From positions 62,001 to 126,000 of the forward strand of contig UQHT01000001.1 of the NCBI GenBank assembly GCA_900540875.1: a DNA stretch of 64,000 bases, written 5' to 3'. Position 1 is the stretch's first letter, and each line of letters starts with the position of its first letter. The position numbers and the translations under genes are program-made. The stretch is from an uncultured Collinsella sp. GTDB lineage: Bacteria > Actinomycetota > Coriobacteriia > Coriobacteriales > Coriobacteriaceae. The notes beneath the pieces are model-generated. The model was not told the origin of the DNA. It did not search any database and saw nothing but the letters and a program-made list of their open reading frames with translations. Of this stretch, positions 34,974 to 41,442 are shown one piece after another.

Positions 34974-35022
34974 TTGACCATGTGCTAGCTTCTCTATATA
35001 GTGTTGCTAGCAGGGCTAGCAA
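34974..35022 (+). promoter_or_regulatory. Promoter and operator of the toxin-antitoxin operon
   Basis: TTGACC (34974-34979) and TATAGT (34997-35002) are 17 bp apart. A perfect palindrome TTGCTAGC-AGG-GCTAGCAA (35004-35022) follows, and a half site TGCTAGC (34983-34989) lies between the promoter boxes. This is the layout expected for self-repression by the antitoxin. Confidence 0.65.
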
Positions 35023-35042
35023 TTGAAGGGAGCGGGATCGAC

Positions 35043-35396
35043 GTGGGTGCTGTTAGCGGCATGGCGCAGGTGAACGTTCGCGTAGATCGCCAGGTCAAGA
35101 ACCGTGCCGAGGAGGTGCTGCGGCTTTCGGGTGGGTCACTGCCCGAGCTCATCAAAAAGGTGGTGGCTAAGGTCGCGCAGGGTGGCGGGCAGTGCGAGGA
35201 AGTGCTTGCGGCCGTCGACGACCGGCAGCAGACCGTCGCGCCCGATGCACCGTTCGCCGCATCATGGGCGGTGGCGGATCAGCTTTACGCGGATCTGGGC
35301 ATCGCTACGTCGCCCGTATCCGACGATCGCGATTGGGACACAATCTATTCCGAAGCCATGGACGAGCGCTATCGCCAAAAGGGGATGATCCTGTGA
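35043..35396 (+). CDS. RelB/DinJ-like antitoxin
   Basis: A 117-residue protein from GTG 35043 (GAAGGGAG upstream; ATG 35061 is an alternative). The N-terminus MAQVNVRVDRQVKNRAEEVLRLSGGSLPELIKKVV has the ribbon-helix-helix pattern of RelB/DinJ antitoxins, which bind DNA and neutralise the toxin. The rest is longer than usual and ends in an acidic segment that may wrap the toxin. It overlaps the toxin gene by four bases. Confidence 0.75.
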   Translation: MGAVSGMAQVNVRVDRQVKNRAEEVLRLSGGSLPELIKKVVAKVAQGGGQCEEVLAAVDDRQQTVAPDAPFAASWAVADQLYADLGIATSPVSDDRDWDTIYSEAMDERYRQKGMIL

Positions 35397-35908
35397 GCAG
35401 GGCTTCCCTCAAAATAATGGTGGATGCCAACGTATGGGTTGATTCGTTTTGCGTCGACCATGCCGAGTCGCTTGCCGCGCGTGCGTTTATTGGGCGGGCG
35501 ACGGAATCGGGCGCAACGTTGCTCTTTCCGGTACATATCGCCAAGGACGTGCTGTACGTTGTCCAGCACGAACTGAAGCGTAGCGTTCTTGCCAGCGGGG
35601 GAGCGCTCGACGAGGCTTCTGCCCGCGCGATTGGCGATGCGGCGCTGGCGTTTGTTCGGAATATGACCGAAAACGCCACGGCCGTGGGTGCAGATGCGTC
35701 GGACCTTTGGCTGGCCGACAAATACGTAGCGCTCCATCGCGATTACGAGGACAACTTGGTGCTCGCCGCGTGCAAGCGCGCGCAGGTCGATTACTTGGTG
35801 ACCAACGATCGCAAGCTGCTCGAACATGCCGATCTTGCAGCAAAGACCCCGCGCCAAATGATGCCGATTCTGGCTTTGGCCGAACGCGGCCGCGCGGCTA
35901 TCGGTTGA
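35393..35908 (+). CDS. PIN-domain toxin (ribonuclease)
   Basis: A 171-residue PIN-domain protein, a Mg-dependent RNase. The conserved acids are visible: Asp near residue 11 (IMVDANVWVDSF), Glu-containing middle, Asp in YEDNLVLAACKRA and in YLVTNDRKLL. GTG 35393 overlaps the antitoxin stop (GTGA), a coupling common in toxin-antitoxin pairs. Pairing RelB/DinJ-like antitoxin with a PIN toxin is a hybrid but known combination. The RNA target is unknown. Confidence 0.8.
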   Translation: MSRASLKIMVDANVWVDSFCVDHAESLAARAFIGRATESGATLLFPVHIAKDVLYVVQHELKRSVLASGGALDEASARAIGDAALAFVRNMTENATAVGADASDLWLADKYVALHRDYEDNLVLAACKRAQVDYLVTNDRKLLEHADLAAKTPRQMMPILALAERGRAAIG

Positions 35909-35920
35909 CGCAAACTGTTT

Positions 35921-35957
35921 GCGGGCCTCTTGGACGACGATGCGCCAAGGGGCCCGC
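35921..35957. terminator. Hairpin between the convergent toxin and unknown gene
   Basis: GCGGGCCTCTTGG pairs with CCAAGGGGCCCGC (12 of 13). It lies between convergent genes and may stop transcripts from both sides, although the T runs are weak. Confidence 0.6.
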
Positions 35958-35966
35958 GTCTGCTAT

Positions 35967-36401
35967 TTACAAAAGCTCGGCCTTAATGGCGGGACTTTCT
36001 GCGAGCTGCTCGGCTGCCTTTTCGTCGGAGCTATCGAGTGCTGCCAGGCTTCGGTAGACCCACTCGTTGACCTGGGTGTTCTTGACGCCTGCGGTCTGCA
36101 TAAGGGCACCTACCTCGCGGATTGCTGCGAGCAGATCGGCTTTGGGACCCGCGAGCTTGACCTCGATGCCGTGGTAGGCAGTTACGCCGCGGTTCTCACT
36201 CACGTGGTCGATAAAGCCCTCGACGGTCTCAAGCTGCTGGGCGAGAGCTGCATCATCGTCAGCGTCCAGCGCGACGAGTGCGTTCGATACCGTGAGGGCG
36301 GGATGTCCGCAGGGGACAAAGCCTTCGATGACATCCATAGCTTCGGTAATGGTTGAGCCCAGGCCTGCGAGGGCATTGACGAGTTGCTGCTTGGTATCCA
36401 T
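35967..36401 (-). CDS. Hypothetical protein, 144 aa
   Basis: Starts at ATG 36401 with AAGGACC upstream. A predicted soluble, mostly helical, acidic and Ala-rich protein (VALDADDDAALAQQLETVEGF, AIREVGALMQTAG). No family recognised. It is convergent with the toxin gene and divergent from tmRNA. The 239 bp between it and tmRNA show no gene. Confidence 0.6.
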   Translation of the reverse strand: MDTKQQLVNALAGLGSTITEAMDVIEGFVPCGHPALTVSNALVALDADDDAALAQQLETVEGFIDHVSENRGVTAYHGIEVKLAGPKADLLAAIREVGALMQTAGVKNTQVNEWVYRSLAALDSSDEKAAEQLAESPAIKAELL

Positions 36402-36640
36402 AACGGTCCTTTCGACGGGTCAATTTTGCTTGGCGAAAATATACGTGACGCGATCGGTAACAAAAGTGCGAAGTGCGGCGCACATTGGGGTCTTCACAGC
36501 TCGTGCATAGAACAGCTGTCCGCTTTCAGAACGTGGTAAGATAACACTCCACAAGCGGGGCTCGCCCCGTATGTTCCTTGAAAAGTCGACGGTTATCGGG
36601 TGTTTGCAGGCCCGATGCCATCCAGACTTTCCCAACATTC

Positions 36641-37004
36641 GGGGGCGACTGGTTTCGACACGATAGCTCTGAGAGAGGAAGCAAGCCGAGGTCTCCTCGC
36701 CTCGTTAAACAGGGGTACCGTCAAATTGAATTGACAACAACTCTTCTTTTGAGCCTATGGCTCTCGCTGCTTAATTTATAGCGGCGCGTCAACCCGGTGA
36801 TTTCCCCGACACCGGCGCGACGTCATTTTAGGGGAATGCTCCTGCGCACGTAATCGGTATGGCGCGGGCTAAGACCGAACCGGTTAGGACGTCGCGAGCG
36901 TGTCGCTGCGCGCAAGGCGTCCGAGACTAAACCAGCGACTGAGCTTGGAGATGCCAATCAGGGGGCTTTCGTGGACCGGAGTTCGATTCTCCGCGCCTCC
37001 ACCA
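36641..37004 (+). ncRNA. ssrA: Transfer-messenger RNA (tmRNA)
   Basis: The 5' end GGGGGCGACTGGTTTCGAC and 3' end TTCGATTCTCCGCGCCTCC plus ACCA form the tRNA-like part; seven acceptor pairs (GGGGGCG with CGCCTCC, one G-U) are complete. The tag reading frame (36733-36774) encodes DNNSSFEPMALAA and then TAA; an in-frame TGA just upstream fixes its start within a codon or two. tmRNA rescues stalled ribosomes. The 3' end is a frequent phage integration site and a prophage follows directly. Confidence 0.96.
36980..37004. other. Probable prophage attachment site in the 3' end of ssrA
   Basis: Phage genes begin about 100 bp beyond the tmRNA CCA end. Integrases that use ssrA recombine in the T-arm and acceptor region, leaving the host gene intact, so the core should lie in these bases. 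The other att copy and the integrase are outside the window, so the exact core cannot be fixed. Confidence 0.5.
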
Positions 37005-37072
37005 ACTGTTCAGTAGGCGAACACATACGCGTGTTCGTCGTTAGGCGGGCGTTCGTATTGCTCGTCAGATAG

Positions 37073-37104
37073 AAAGAAGCCGCTCCATACGGGGCGGCTT
37101 CTTT
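37073..37104. terminator. Bidirectional terminator between ssrA and the phage lysis genes
   Basis: A perfect 11-bp stem AAAGAAGCCGC/GCGGCTTCTTT with a short loop. The A run on one side and T run on the other let it work in both directions, separating + strand ssrA from the - strand phage genes. Confidence 0.85.
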
Positions 37105-37109
37105 GCGTT

Positions 37110-37421
37110 CTAGGCCTGCGGCATGATCTCCTGCTCGCCGTTCTCGTCCATGTACGGCATGAGGAACACGCCGCCCTGCTCGGTGGTAAGCAGCAGGTAC
37201 TCGCGGTTGTGCTCGTCGCACACGATTTCCTGGCCGATGCCCTCGGGCAGGTCGTATATGGGGCCGTCCGTGCGGGCTTGCCTCACGGTCACGTTTTGCG
37301 CTCCCATGGCCTGCGACGCGCAGCTGGCGGCGGCCAGGACGATGAACAGCAGGACGACCGCCGCGAGGATGGGGCCGCACCCGCCGTTGCGCTCCTCGTC
37401 TGCGGGGCTCGGGTACGGCAT
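37110..37421 (-). CDS. Phage small membrane protein (DUF6440-like)
   Basis: 103 residues. One hydrophobic segment (about 18-36, ILAAVVLLFIVLAAASCA) with a Cys that could be a lipobox, then a soluble part ending ICDEHNREYLLL-like ... GGVFLMPYMDENG, resembling the short DUF6440 fold found beside phage and plasmid genes. It is the last gene of the lysis group. Function unknown. Confidence 0.6.
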   Translation of the reverse strand: MPYPSPADEERNGGCGPILAAVVLLFIVLAAASCASQAMGAQNVTVRQARTDGPIYDLPEGIGQEIVCDEHNREYLLLTTEQGGVFLMPYMDENGEQEIMPQA

Positions 37422-37424
37422 GGC

Positions 37425-38237
37425 CTATCCCACCTTCACCAGATAGTCGTCGGCCTCTGGCTTGCCCGTGGCCTTGCCCACGGCGATGTAGCGCGTTGCG
37501 CCGCTGTAGCCCGTGTATCGGCCCCACACGTAGCCGTCGGCGATCTTGTACCAGTTATCCAGCGTCACGGTCTCCCCGCTGGAATAGTGCGCCACCTCGG
37601 TGCCGCCCAGACCGGGGGCGTCGCGCACGCGCAGGTAGTCCACAGTGCAGCGGTAGGTGCCGCCGAAATTCTCGTTCGTTTCCTGCTGCGCAGGCTGCGG
37701 CTGCGGGACGGCTGCGGGGGCGCTTCCAGCAGTGATGCCGAAGCATTCCAGGTAGATGCGCGCCAGTTCGTCCAGGTTGCCGTTGAACTTCTCGCGGTCG
37801 CCGTCGTTGTCGATGAAGCCGTTCTCGCACAGGCGGTAGTTGATGCCGCGCGCGGCGGCTCGGTTCGGGTTCGCGAGGTCGGAACGGCGCACCAGCTTCT
37901 CGGAGCGCCCGGGCATGAACGCCGCCAGCTTGTCGGCCAGCGCATTGTCGTACTCGTCAGGCTCAAAGCCCTCCTTGATGATGACGTGCGCGCCGTGGGC
38001 CGTGGCGATGCCGCTGGCGTCCATGTGCAGCTCCACCACTGGCGCGTCGGTGCTCAGGCGGTTAAGCCCGCCGTCGGCGTACCAGTTGCGGGACGTATCG
38101 CCCAGCTCGACCTCGGAACCGCCCAGTTCCTTGATTCGCTGGCCCAGGGCGCGAACGCGCTCGGCCTCGGTGTAGCCGCCTGCGCAGCAGCCGGGGTCGC
38201 CAGCGCCGTGGCCGCAGATGATGAACAGTTTAGCCAT
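37425..38237 (-). CDS. Endolysin: N-acetylmuramoyl-L-alanine amidase with SH3b-like tail
   Basis: A 270-residue lysin. The N-terminal amidase_3-type domain (about 1-165) has IICGHGAGDPGCCAG with the first zinc His, a Glu in GYTEAERVR, and the second His in VVELHMDASG; the late catalytic Glu is probably in RLCENGFIDND. After a Gln/Pro-rich linker, residues about 190-240 (YRCTVDYLRVRDAPGLGGTEV) look like an SH3b wall-binding domain. It cuts the amide between glycan and peptide to lyse the host. Confidence 0.88.
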   Translation of the reverse strand: MAKLFIICGHGAGDPGCCAGGYTEAERVRALGQRIKELGGSEVELGDTSRNWYADGGLNRLSTDAPVVELHMDASGIATAHGAHVIIKEGFEPDEYDNALADKLAAFMPGRSEKLVRRSDLANPNRAAARGINYRLCENGFIDNDGDREKFNGNLDELARIYLECFGITAGSAPAAVPQPQPAQQETNENFGGTYRCTVDYLRVRDAPGLGGTEVAHYSSGETVTLDNWYKIADGYVWGRYTGYSGATRYIAVGKATGKPEADDYLVKVG

Positions 38238-38240
38238 TGC

Positions 38241-38546
38241 CTACTCCTTCCCGCCTACGGTCACGCCCAGCAGGGCGTCGAGCCACTTGGATGTGATGCC
38301 TACCGACTTGAACAGCGTGTAGGCCGCCTGCACGCCGCCTACCACGGCGAAGGCGCACGTGACCCATGCGCCCGGGTCTGCGGGCACGCCGCCCACGAAG
38401 CCGGTCACGACGCCCGCCAGGAGCGAGCAGCCCAGCGCCAGGATGCGCGCGGCCTTGCCGGTCATGGCCTCGGTCTTGATCAGCTGCACCGCGAACGGCA
38501 CGGCGAAAGACAGCACGATGGCTGCGATTGCTTGCATTTCTGTCAT
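38241..38546 (-). CDS. Phage holin
   Basis: A 101-residue protein with three hydrophobic segments (AIAAIVLSFAVPFAVQLI, ILALGCSLLAGVVTGFVGG, WVTCAFAVVGGVQAAYTLF) and a charged C-terminus. Placed just before the endolysin, it would open the membrane to release it. ATG 38546 follows GAAAGGAAT; the longer open frame upstream has no start signal. Confidence 0.8.
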   Translation of the reverse strand: MTEMQAIAAIVLSFAVPFAVQLIKTEAMTGKAARILALGCSLLAGVVTGFVGGVPADPGAWVTCAFAVVGGVQAAYTLFKSVGITSKWLDALLGVTVGGKE

Positions 38547-38559
38547 TTCGGATTCCTTT

Positions 38560-38973
38560 CTATCGAGCCGATTCCTTGTAGAGCAGGTCAACGCGGTCGG
38601 CGATGTGGTCGACCTTCGCCGCCATGCCCTGGCTGCGCGCCTGGCTGTTCGCCAGGTCGGCGTGCAGCACCTCATTGGAGGTCACGACGGACTCCATGAG
38701 CGCCTTCATAGCCTCCATCAGCGCGTTGCTGCGCTCCATCTGCGCGGCGATGCGGCCCTCCATCTGGCTGCGCTCGCGGTCGCGCTGCGCCCGCTCGTTC
38801 ATCTCGGCCTGCTTTCGCTCTTCGCGCTTGAGGTCGATGTTCGCCTTGCGCTCGTTCTGGGCCTTGAACTCTTCGAGGAACTGCTTGCCGAAGTACAGGA
38901 CCACTAGGACGAGCAGTGCGCCGAAAAGCGACCCGGGGCCGTACGGCGCGAAGATTTCCAGCACGTCGGTCAT
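38560..38973 (-). CDS. Membrane-anchored coiled-coil protein (XhlA-like, lysis group)
   Basis: 137 residues: a hydrophobic segment at about 14-30 (SLFGALLVLVVLYFG), then a long charged coiled coil rich in Glu, Arg and Gln to the end. Such proteins next to holins (XhlA in PBSX-like phages) help lysis. ATG 38973 has a strong GAGGAGGTGAG. It is the first gene after the terminator at 39030 and the conserved box at 39000. Confidence 0.65.
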   Translation of the reverse strand: MTDVLEIFAPYGPGSLFGALLVLVVLYFGKQFLEEFKAQNERKANIDLKREERKQAEMNERAQRDRERSQMEGRIAAQMERSNALMEAMKALMESVVTSNEVLHADLANSQARSQGMAAKVDHIADRVDLLYKESAR

Positions 38974-38999
38974 TCGTTTTCTCACCTCCTCGAATCGCT

Positions 39000-39029
39000 G
39001 CCGCGATTGTCCGCGAGGTGTCGCCGGGC
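39000..39029 (-). promoter_or_regulatory. Conserved phage box, copy a (before the lysis genes)
   Basis: A 30-bp sequence reading GCCCGGCGACACCTCGCGGA onward on the - strand. It matches the box at 43286 at 26 of 30 positions and those at 54480 and 59671 less fully. It lies between a terminator and the first lysis gene. It may be a late promoter or protein-binding site. Confidence 0.5.
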
Positions 39030-39057
39030 AAAAGAAAAGCGCCCCCGAAGGGGCGCT
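39030..39057 (-). terminator. Terminator upstream of the lysis genes
   Basis: On the - strand AGCGCCCC pairs with GGGGCGCT around TTCG and is followed by TTTTCTTTT. It would end the transcript carrying the retroelement genes. Confidence 0.8.
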
Positions 39058-39059
39058 CG

Positions 39060-39305
39060 CTACTCCTGCGGCGCTTCCGGCTGGTCGGGCTCCATGGCTT
39101 CCAGCTCGTTGATGCGGTCGCGCCACGTCTGGCGCTGCGAGATGATCTCGGCCACCTCCTTGGCAGCTGCGGCGATGGCCGAGAGCAGGTCGGTGATGGA
39201 CGATGCGGAGAAGATGCGCTCCACCGCCTTCATGACCTTGTAGTCGCTCTGCTCAAGCTGCTGTTTGTAGCCGTTGATCTCCCCGGCGATTTCCTGTTCC
39301 GTCAT
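39060..39305 (-). CDS. Phage protein of unknown function, 81 aa
   Basis: Acidic helical protein (MTEQEIAGEINGYKQQLEQ...), possibly coiled coil. ATG 39305 overlaps the stop of the reverse transcriptase gene (ATGA) behind GGAAGGAG, so the two are co-translated. It could belong to the retroelement operon or to the lysis side; a terminator follows. Confidence 0.6.
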   Translation of the reverse strand: MTEQEIAGEINGYKQQLEQSDYKVMKAVERIFSASSITDLLSAIAAAAKEVAEIISQRQTWRDRINELEAMEPDQPEAPQE

Positions 39306-40513
39306 GGGTCGCTCCTTCCGTTGCTAGGGTAGGGGCATGTTCCCATCCGTGTCGCCTCCAGGTTTGGATTGCATTGAGCAACCCCCCCCGCGGGATTTCC
39401 GAACAGGCTGCGGTACAGCGCGTCCATGGCCCGCACGCTGCGGTGCGCGTCCAGCCGCTTCATGCCTCCGCGCCAGCTCTGGTAGCTCTGCTCCACCTGC
39501 TCGGGGGTCATGATGCCATCGGCGACCATGCGGGCCATCTTCTTGAGCTTGCGGCGCTCCCGCGTTATGGATTCTCGGCACGGCTTCACGACTATGCGGC
39601 CCGTCTCCGTGTAGAAGATGCGCTTCTTCAGCCACGTGAACCCGCGCGTGAGCTTCACCACGCGCGTCTTGTGCGGGTTCAGCTCGATGCCCAGCTCGGC
39701 GCATTTGCCCTCTATCAGCAGCAGGCACACCTGCAAGTATTCCTTGCTCTCGTGCATGAGGTAGAAGTCGTCCATGTAACGCCCGTAAGACTCGGGGCGC
39801 AGCATCTCGACCACGTAGTGGTCGATGCGGTTGGGGTGCGCCACCGCGCATATCTGGTTCGGCTCGCTGCCCAGCCCCAGTCCCACGTCGCCCTGGACGT
39901 CTATCAGGCGGTGCTCAAGGGCGACCACTCGCGGGTCCAGCAGCGCGTCGGCCACTTGCCGCTTGACGGGCGCGTGGGCTATGTGGGCGAAGTAGTCCGA
40001 GAAGTCGCCGAGCAGTATGTAGCCTTCGCCGTTGTGCCTGCGCCAGCAGTCGGCCAGGTCCCGCTTGAGCAGCTTCAGGGCGTAGTCGGTGCCGCGCCCC
40101 TTGATGTTCGCCGAGTTGGCGGATATGAGCGTGGGGACGATGGCGGGCACGAGCGCGTTCTGCGACAGCGACTTCTGCACCACGCGCTCCGGGAAGTGCA
40201 CCGCGCTGATGTGGCGCAGCTTCCCACGCTCCCACAGGTCAAAGCGGATGAAGCCTCGGCATATGTCGCGGCCCTCCAGTAGGTCGCGGCGTGACTTGAC
40301 GGCGTTTCGCAGGTAGTCCTTCATGTACCGCTGCGTCGACGACTTCCACATCACGCCGCGCGCAGCCTGCTTCGACGCCCTGCACAGGCTGTTGAGGTCG
40401 GCCACGGACTCAAGCGTGCACGCCTTCACGCGCTCGGCCTTGGCCCTCGCGCGCTTCTCCTCGCGGCGCTTTCGGCGCGCCGCCCGCCTTTGTTCGGAAT
40501 TCACAGAAGGCAC
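39302..40513 (-). CDS. Reverse transcriptase of a diversity-generating retroelement
   Basis: A 403-residue reverse transcriptase. A basic N-terminal stretch (1-30) is followed by RT motifs: RGFIRFDLWERGKLRHI, ILLGDFSDYF with Asp170 and Asp173, GLGLGSEPNQICA at about 211-223, and the active site YMDD (246-249). The GxxxNQ version resembles the GxxxSQ box of diversity-generating RTs rather than QGxxxSP of retroviral types. It lies next to a template repeat and an Avd-like gene. In known systems RT copies the template RNA with mutation at adenines. The start is GTG 40513 with GGAAG upstream; the ending near the repeat of Pro/Asn residues is unassigned. Confidence 0.93.
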   Translation of the reverse strand: MPSVNSEQRRAARRKRREEKRARAKAERVKACTLESVADLNSLCRASKQAARGVMWKSSTQRYMKDYLRNAVKSRRDLLEGRDICRGFIRFDLWERGKLRHISAVHFPERVVQKSLSQNALVPAIVPTLISANSANIKGRGTDYALKLLKRDLADCWRRHNGEGYILLGDFSDYFAHIAHAPVKRQVADALLDPRVVALEHRLIDVQGDVGLGLGSEPNQICAVAHPNRIDHYVVEMLRPESYGRYMDDFYLMHESKEYLQVCLLLIEGKCAELGIELNPHKTRVVKLTRGFTWLKKRIFYTETGRIVVKPCRESITRERRKLKKMARMVADGIMTPEQVEQSYQSWRGGMKRLDAHRSVRAMDALYRSLFGNPAGGVAQCNPNLEATRMGTCPYPSNGRSDP

Positions 40514-40716
40514 CCCGCACGGCTTCCAATGTGGCTCTGACAGCCGCTTGAGGTATGGCCATGAAACGCGGCGAAGCCACGGAGCGCCGCGCCATGCAAG
40601 CAGCGTCCGGCCACCCTCGCGGGGTGCGTATTTACGGGCTGGTGCCCGACGGTCGCGCCTTCCTTCCTCTCCGCGCTCTGCTTTCGGCCGTAGGGCCTAC
40701 TCGGTCTGGCAATAAG

Positions 40717-40845
40717 GGAATCCGGGGCGGGGGCGAACCCAGACGTTCGCCGCCGAGTTGTAGTAGGCAATGCCGTTGCTGCTGACATAGCACACGTAGG
40801 ACGCGGAGCCAGACGCAACGGAACGCAGCCACCAACCGTACCGAT
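40717..40845 (-). repeat. Template repeat (TR) of the diversity-generating retroelement
   Basis: About 129 bp that match the 3' end of the variable gene 737 bp away. Read on the - strand, template and variable copy differ at nine positions within the block, and all nine are A in the template (positions 40721, 40761, 40764, 40771, 40777, 40783, 40788, 40839, 40845). The A-free, C-rich end (about 40722-40737) fits the role of the fixed initiation region. It lies between avd and the RT gene in a 355-bp gap. Confidence 0.95.
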
Positions 40846-40868
40846 AAACAAGGCGCGACCGCCGCCCA

Positions 40869-41339
40869 TTATAGCGAACGAAGGCGCTCAAGCTCGGCCT
40901 CGGCCTCCGCTATGCGCTCCTCGGTCGATTTCTTCCCGGTCACGCGCACGTTCTTGCGCGCGCCCTTGAGCAGCCTTATCTCCTCCTCGACCATGTTCGC
41001 CAGCTGCTCGAAGCGGTTCGCGTTCACGGGCAGCCCAATGTCCATGAGGCACTGCATGTCGAGCATCAGCTGCTCGCAGTCGGCTATGGCCAGCGTCAGG
41101 TACCGCTTGCGCTCCAGCGCGTTGAACGAGCTGTTTGGGTAGAAGCAGTCGGCGCGATTGACGTTGTATACGATGCTGCGCGCCGTCTCGACGGTCGGCA
41201 CCGCGTTGAGCAGGCGGTACGCCTTGGGCACCACCGAGGAGGAGGCCATCAGCTTGTTGACCTCCACGCGGATGGCGATGGCCTGCGTGAAGAACTTGTA
41301 CTCTGAAACCTCGCGGTTTCGCTGGTAGACGCCGCTCAT
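40869..41339 (-). CDS. avd: Accessory variability determinant (Avd-like) protein
   Basis: A 156-residue, all-helical protein in the position of Avd, between target gene and template. Features seen in Avd proteins include the early YKFFTQAIAIRVEVNKLM helix, a middle with NRADCFYPNSSFNALERKRYLTLAIADCEQLM, and the late NRFEQLANMVEEEIRLLKGARK. Avd forms a barrel-shaped pentamer that binds the RT and template RNA. ATG 41339 follows AGGAGGT. It continues past the Avd core with a Lys/Glu-rich tail. Confidence 0.85.
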   Translation of the reverse strand: MSGVYQRNREVSEYKFFTQAIAIRVEVNKLMASSSVVPKAYRLLNAVPTVETARSIVYNVNRADCFYPNSSFNALERKRYLTLAIADCEQLMLDMQCLMDIGLPVNANRFEQLANMVEEEIRLLKGARKNVRVTGKKSTEERIAEAEAELERLRSL

Positions 41340-41362
41340 GGCACCTCCTGGGAAAACGTGGC

Positions 41363-41386
41363 AAAAAAACGGCCCGCTTCGCGGGC
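41363..41386 (-). terminator. Terminator between the variable gene and avd
   Basis: On the - strand GCCCGC-GAA-GCGGGC followed by CGTTTTTTT. It would separate the highly expressed tail gene from avd-TR-RT. Confidence 0.8.
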
Positions 41387-41389
41387 GAG

Positions 41390-41414
41390 AGGCGACCGCG
41401 CAAGGCGGTCGCCT
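41390..41414 (-). other. Hairpin/cruciform downstream of the variable repeat
   Basis: A perfect 10-bp GC-rich stem AGGCGACCGC/GCGGTCGCCT with a 5-nt loop, 28 bp past the stop of the variable gene. Known retroelements of this kind need such a hairpin just after the variable repeat for efficient homing. A separate terminator hairpin follows, so this one is not needed for termination. Confidence 0.75.
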
Positions 41415-41442
41415 AAAAGCAGAGTATAGAGCACTCGGCTGG

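Noticed and set aside
40501..40869. A 122-codon gene across the template repeat
   Set aside because: It reads the template in a frame different from the target gene and has no ribosome site; the region is better explained as the template RNA.
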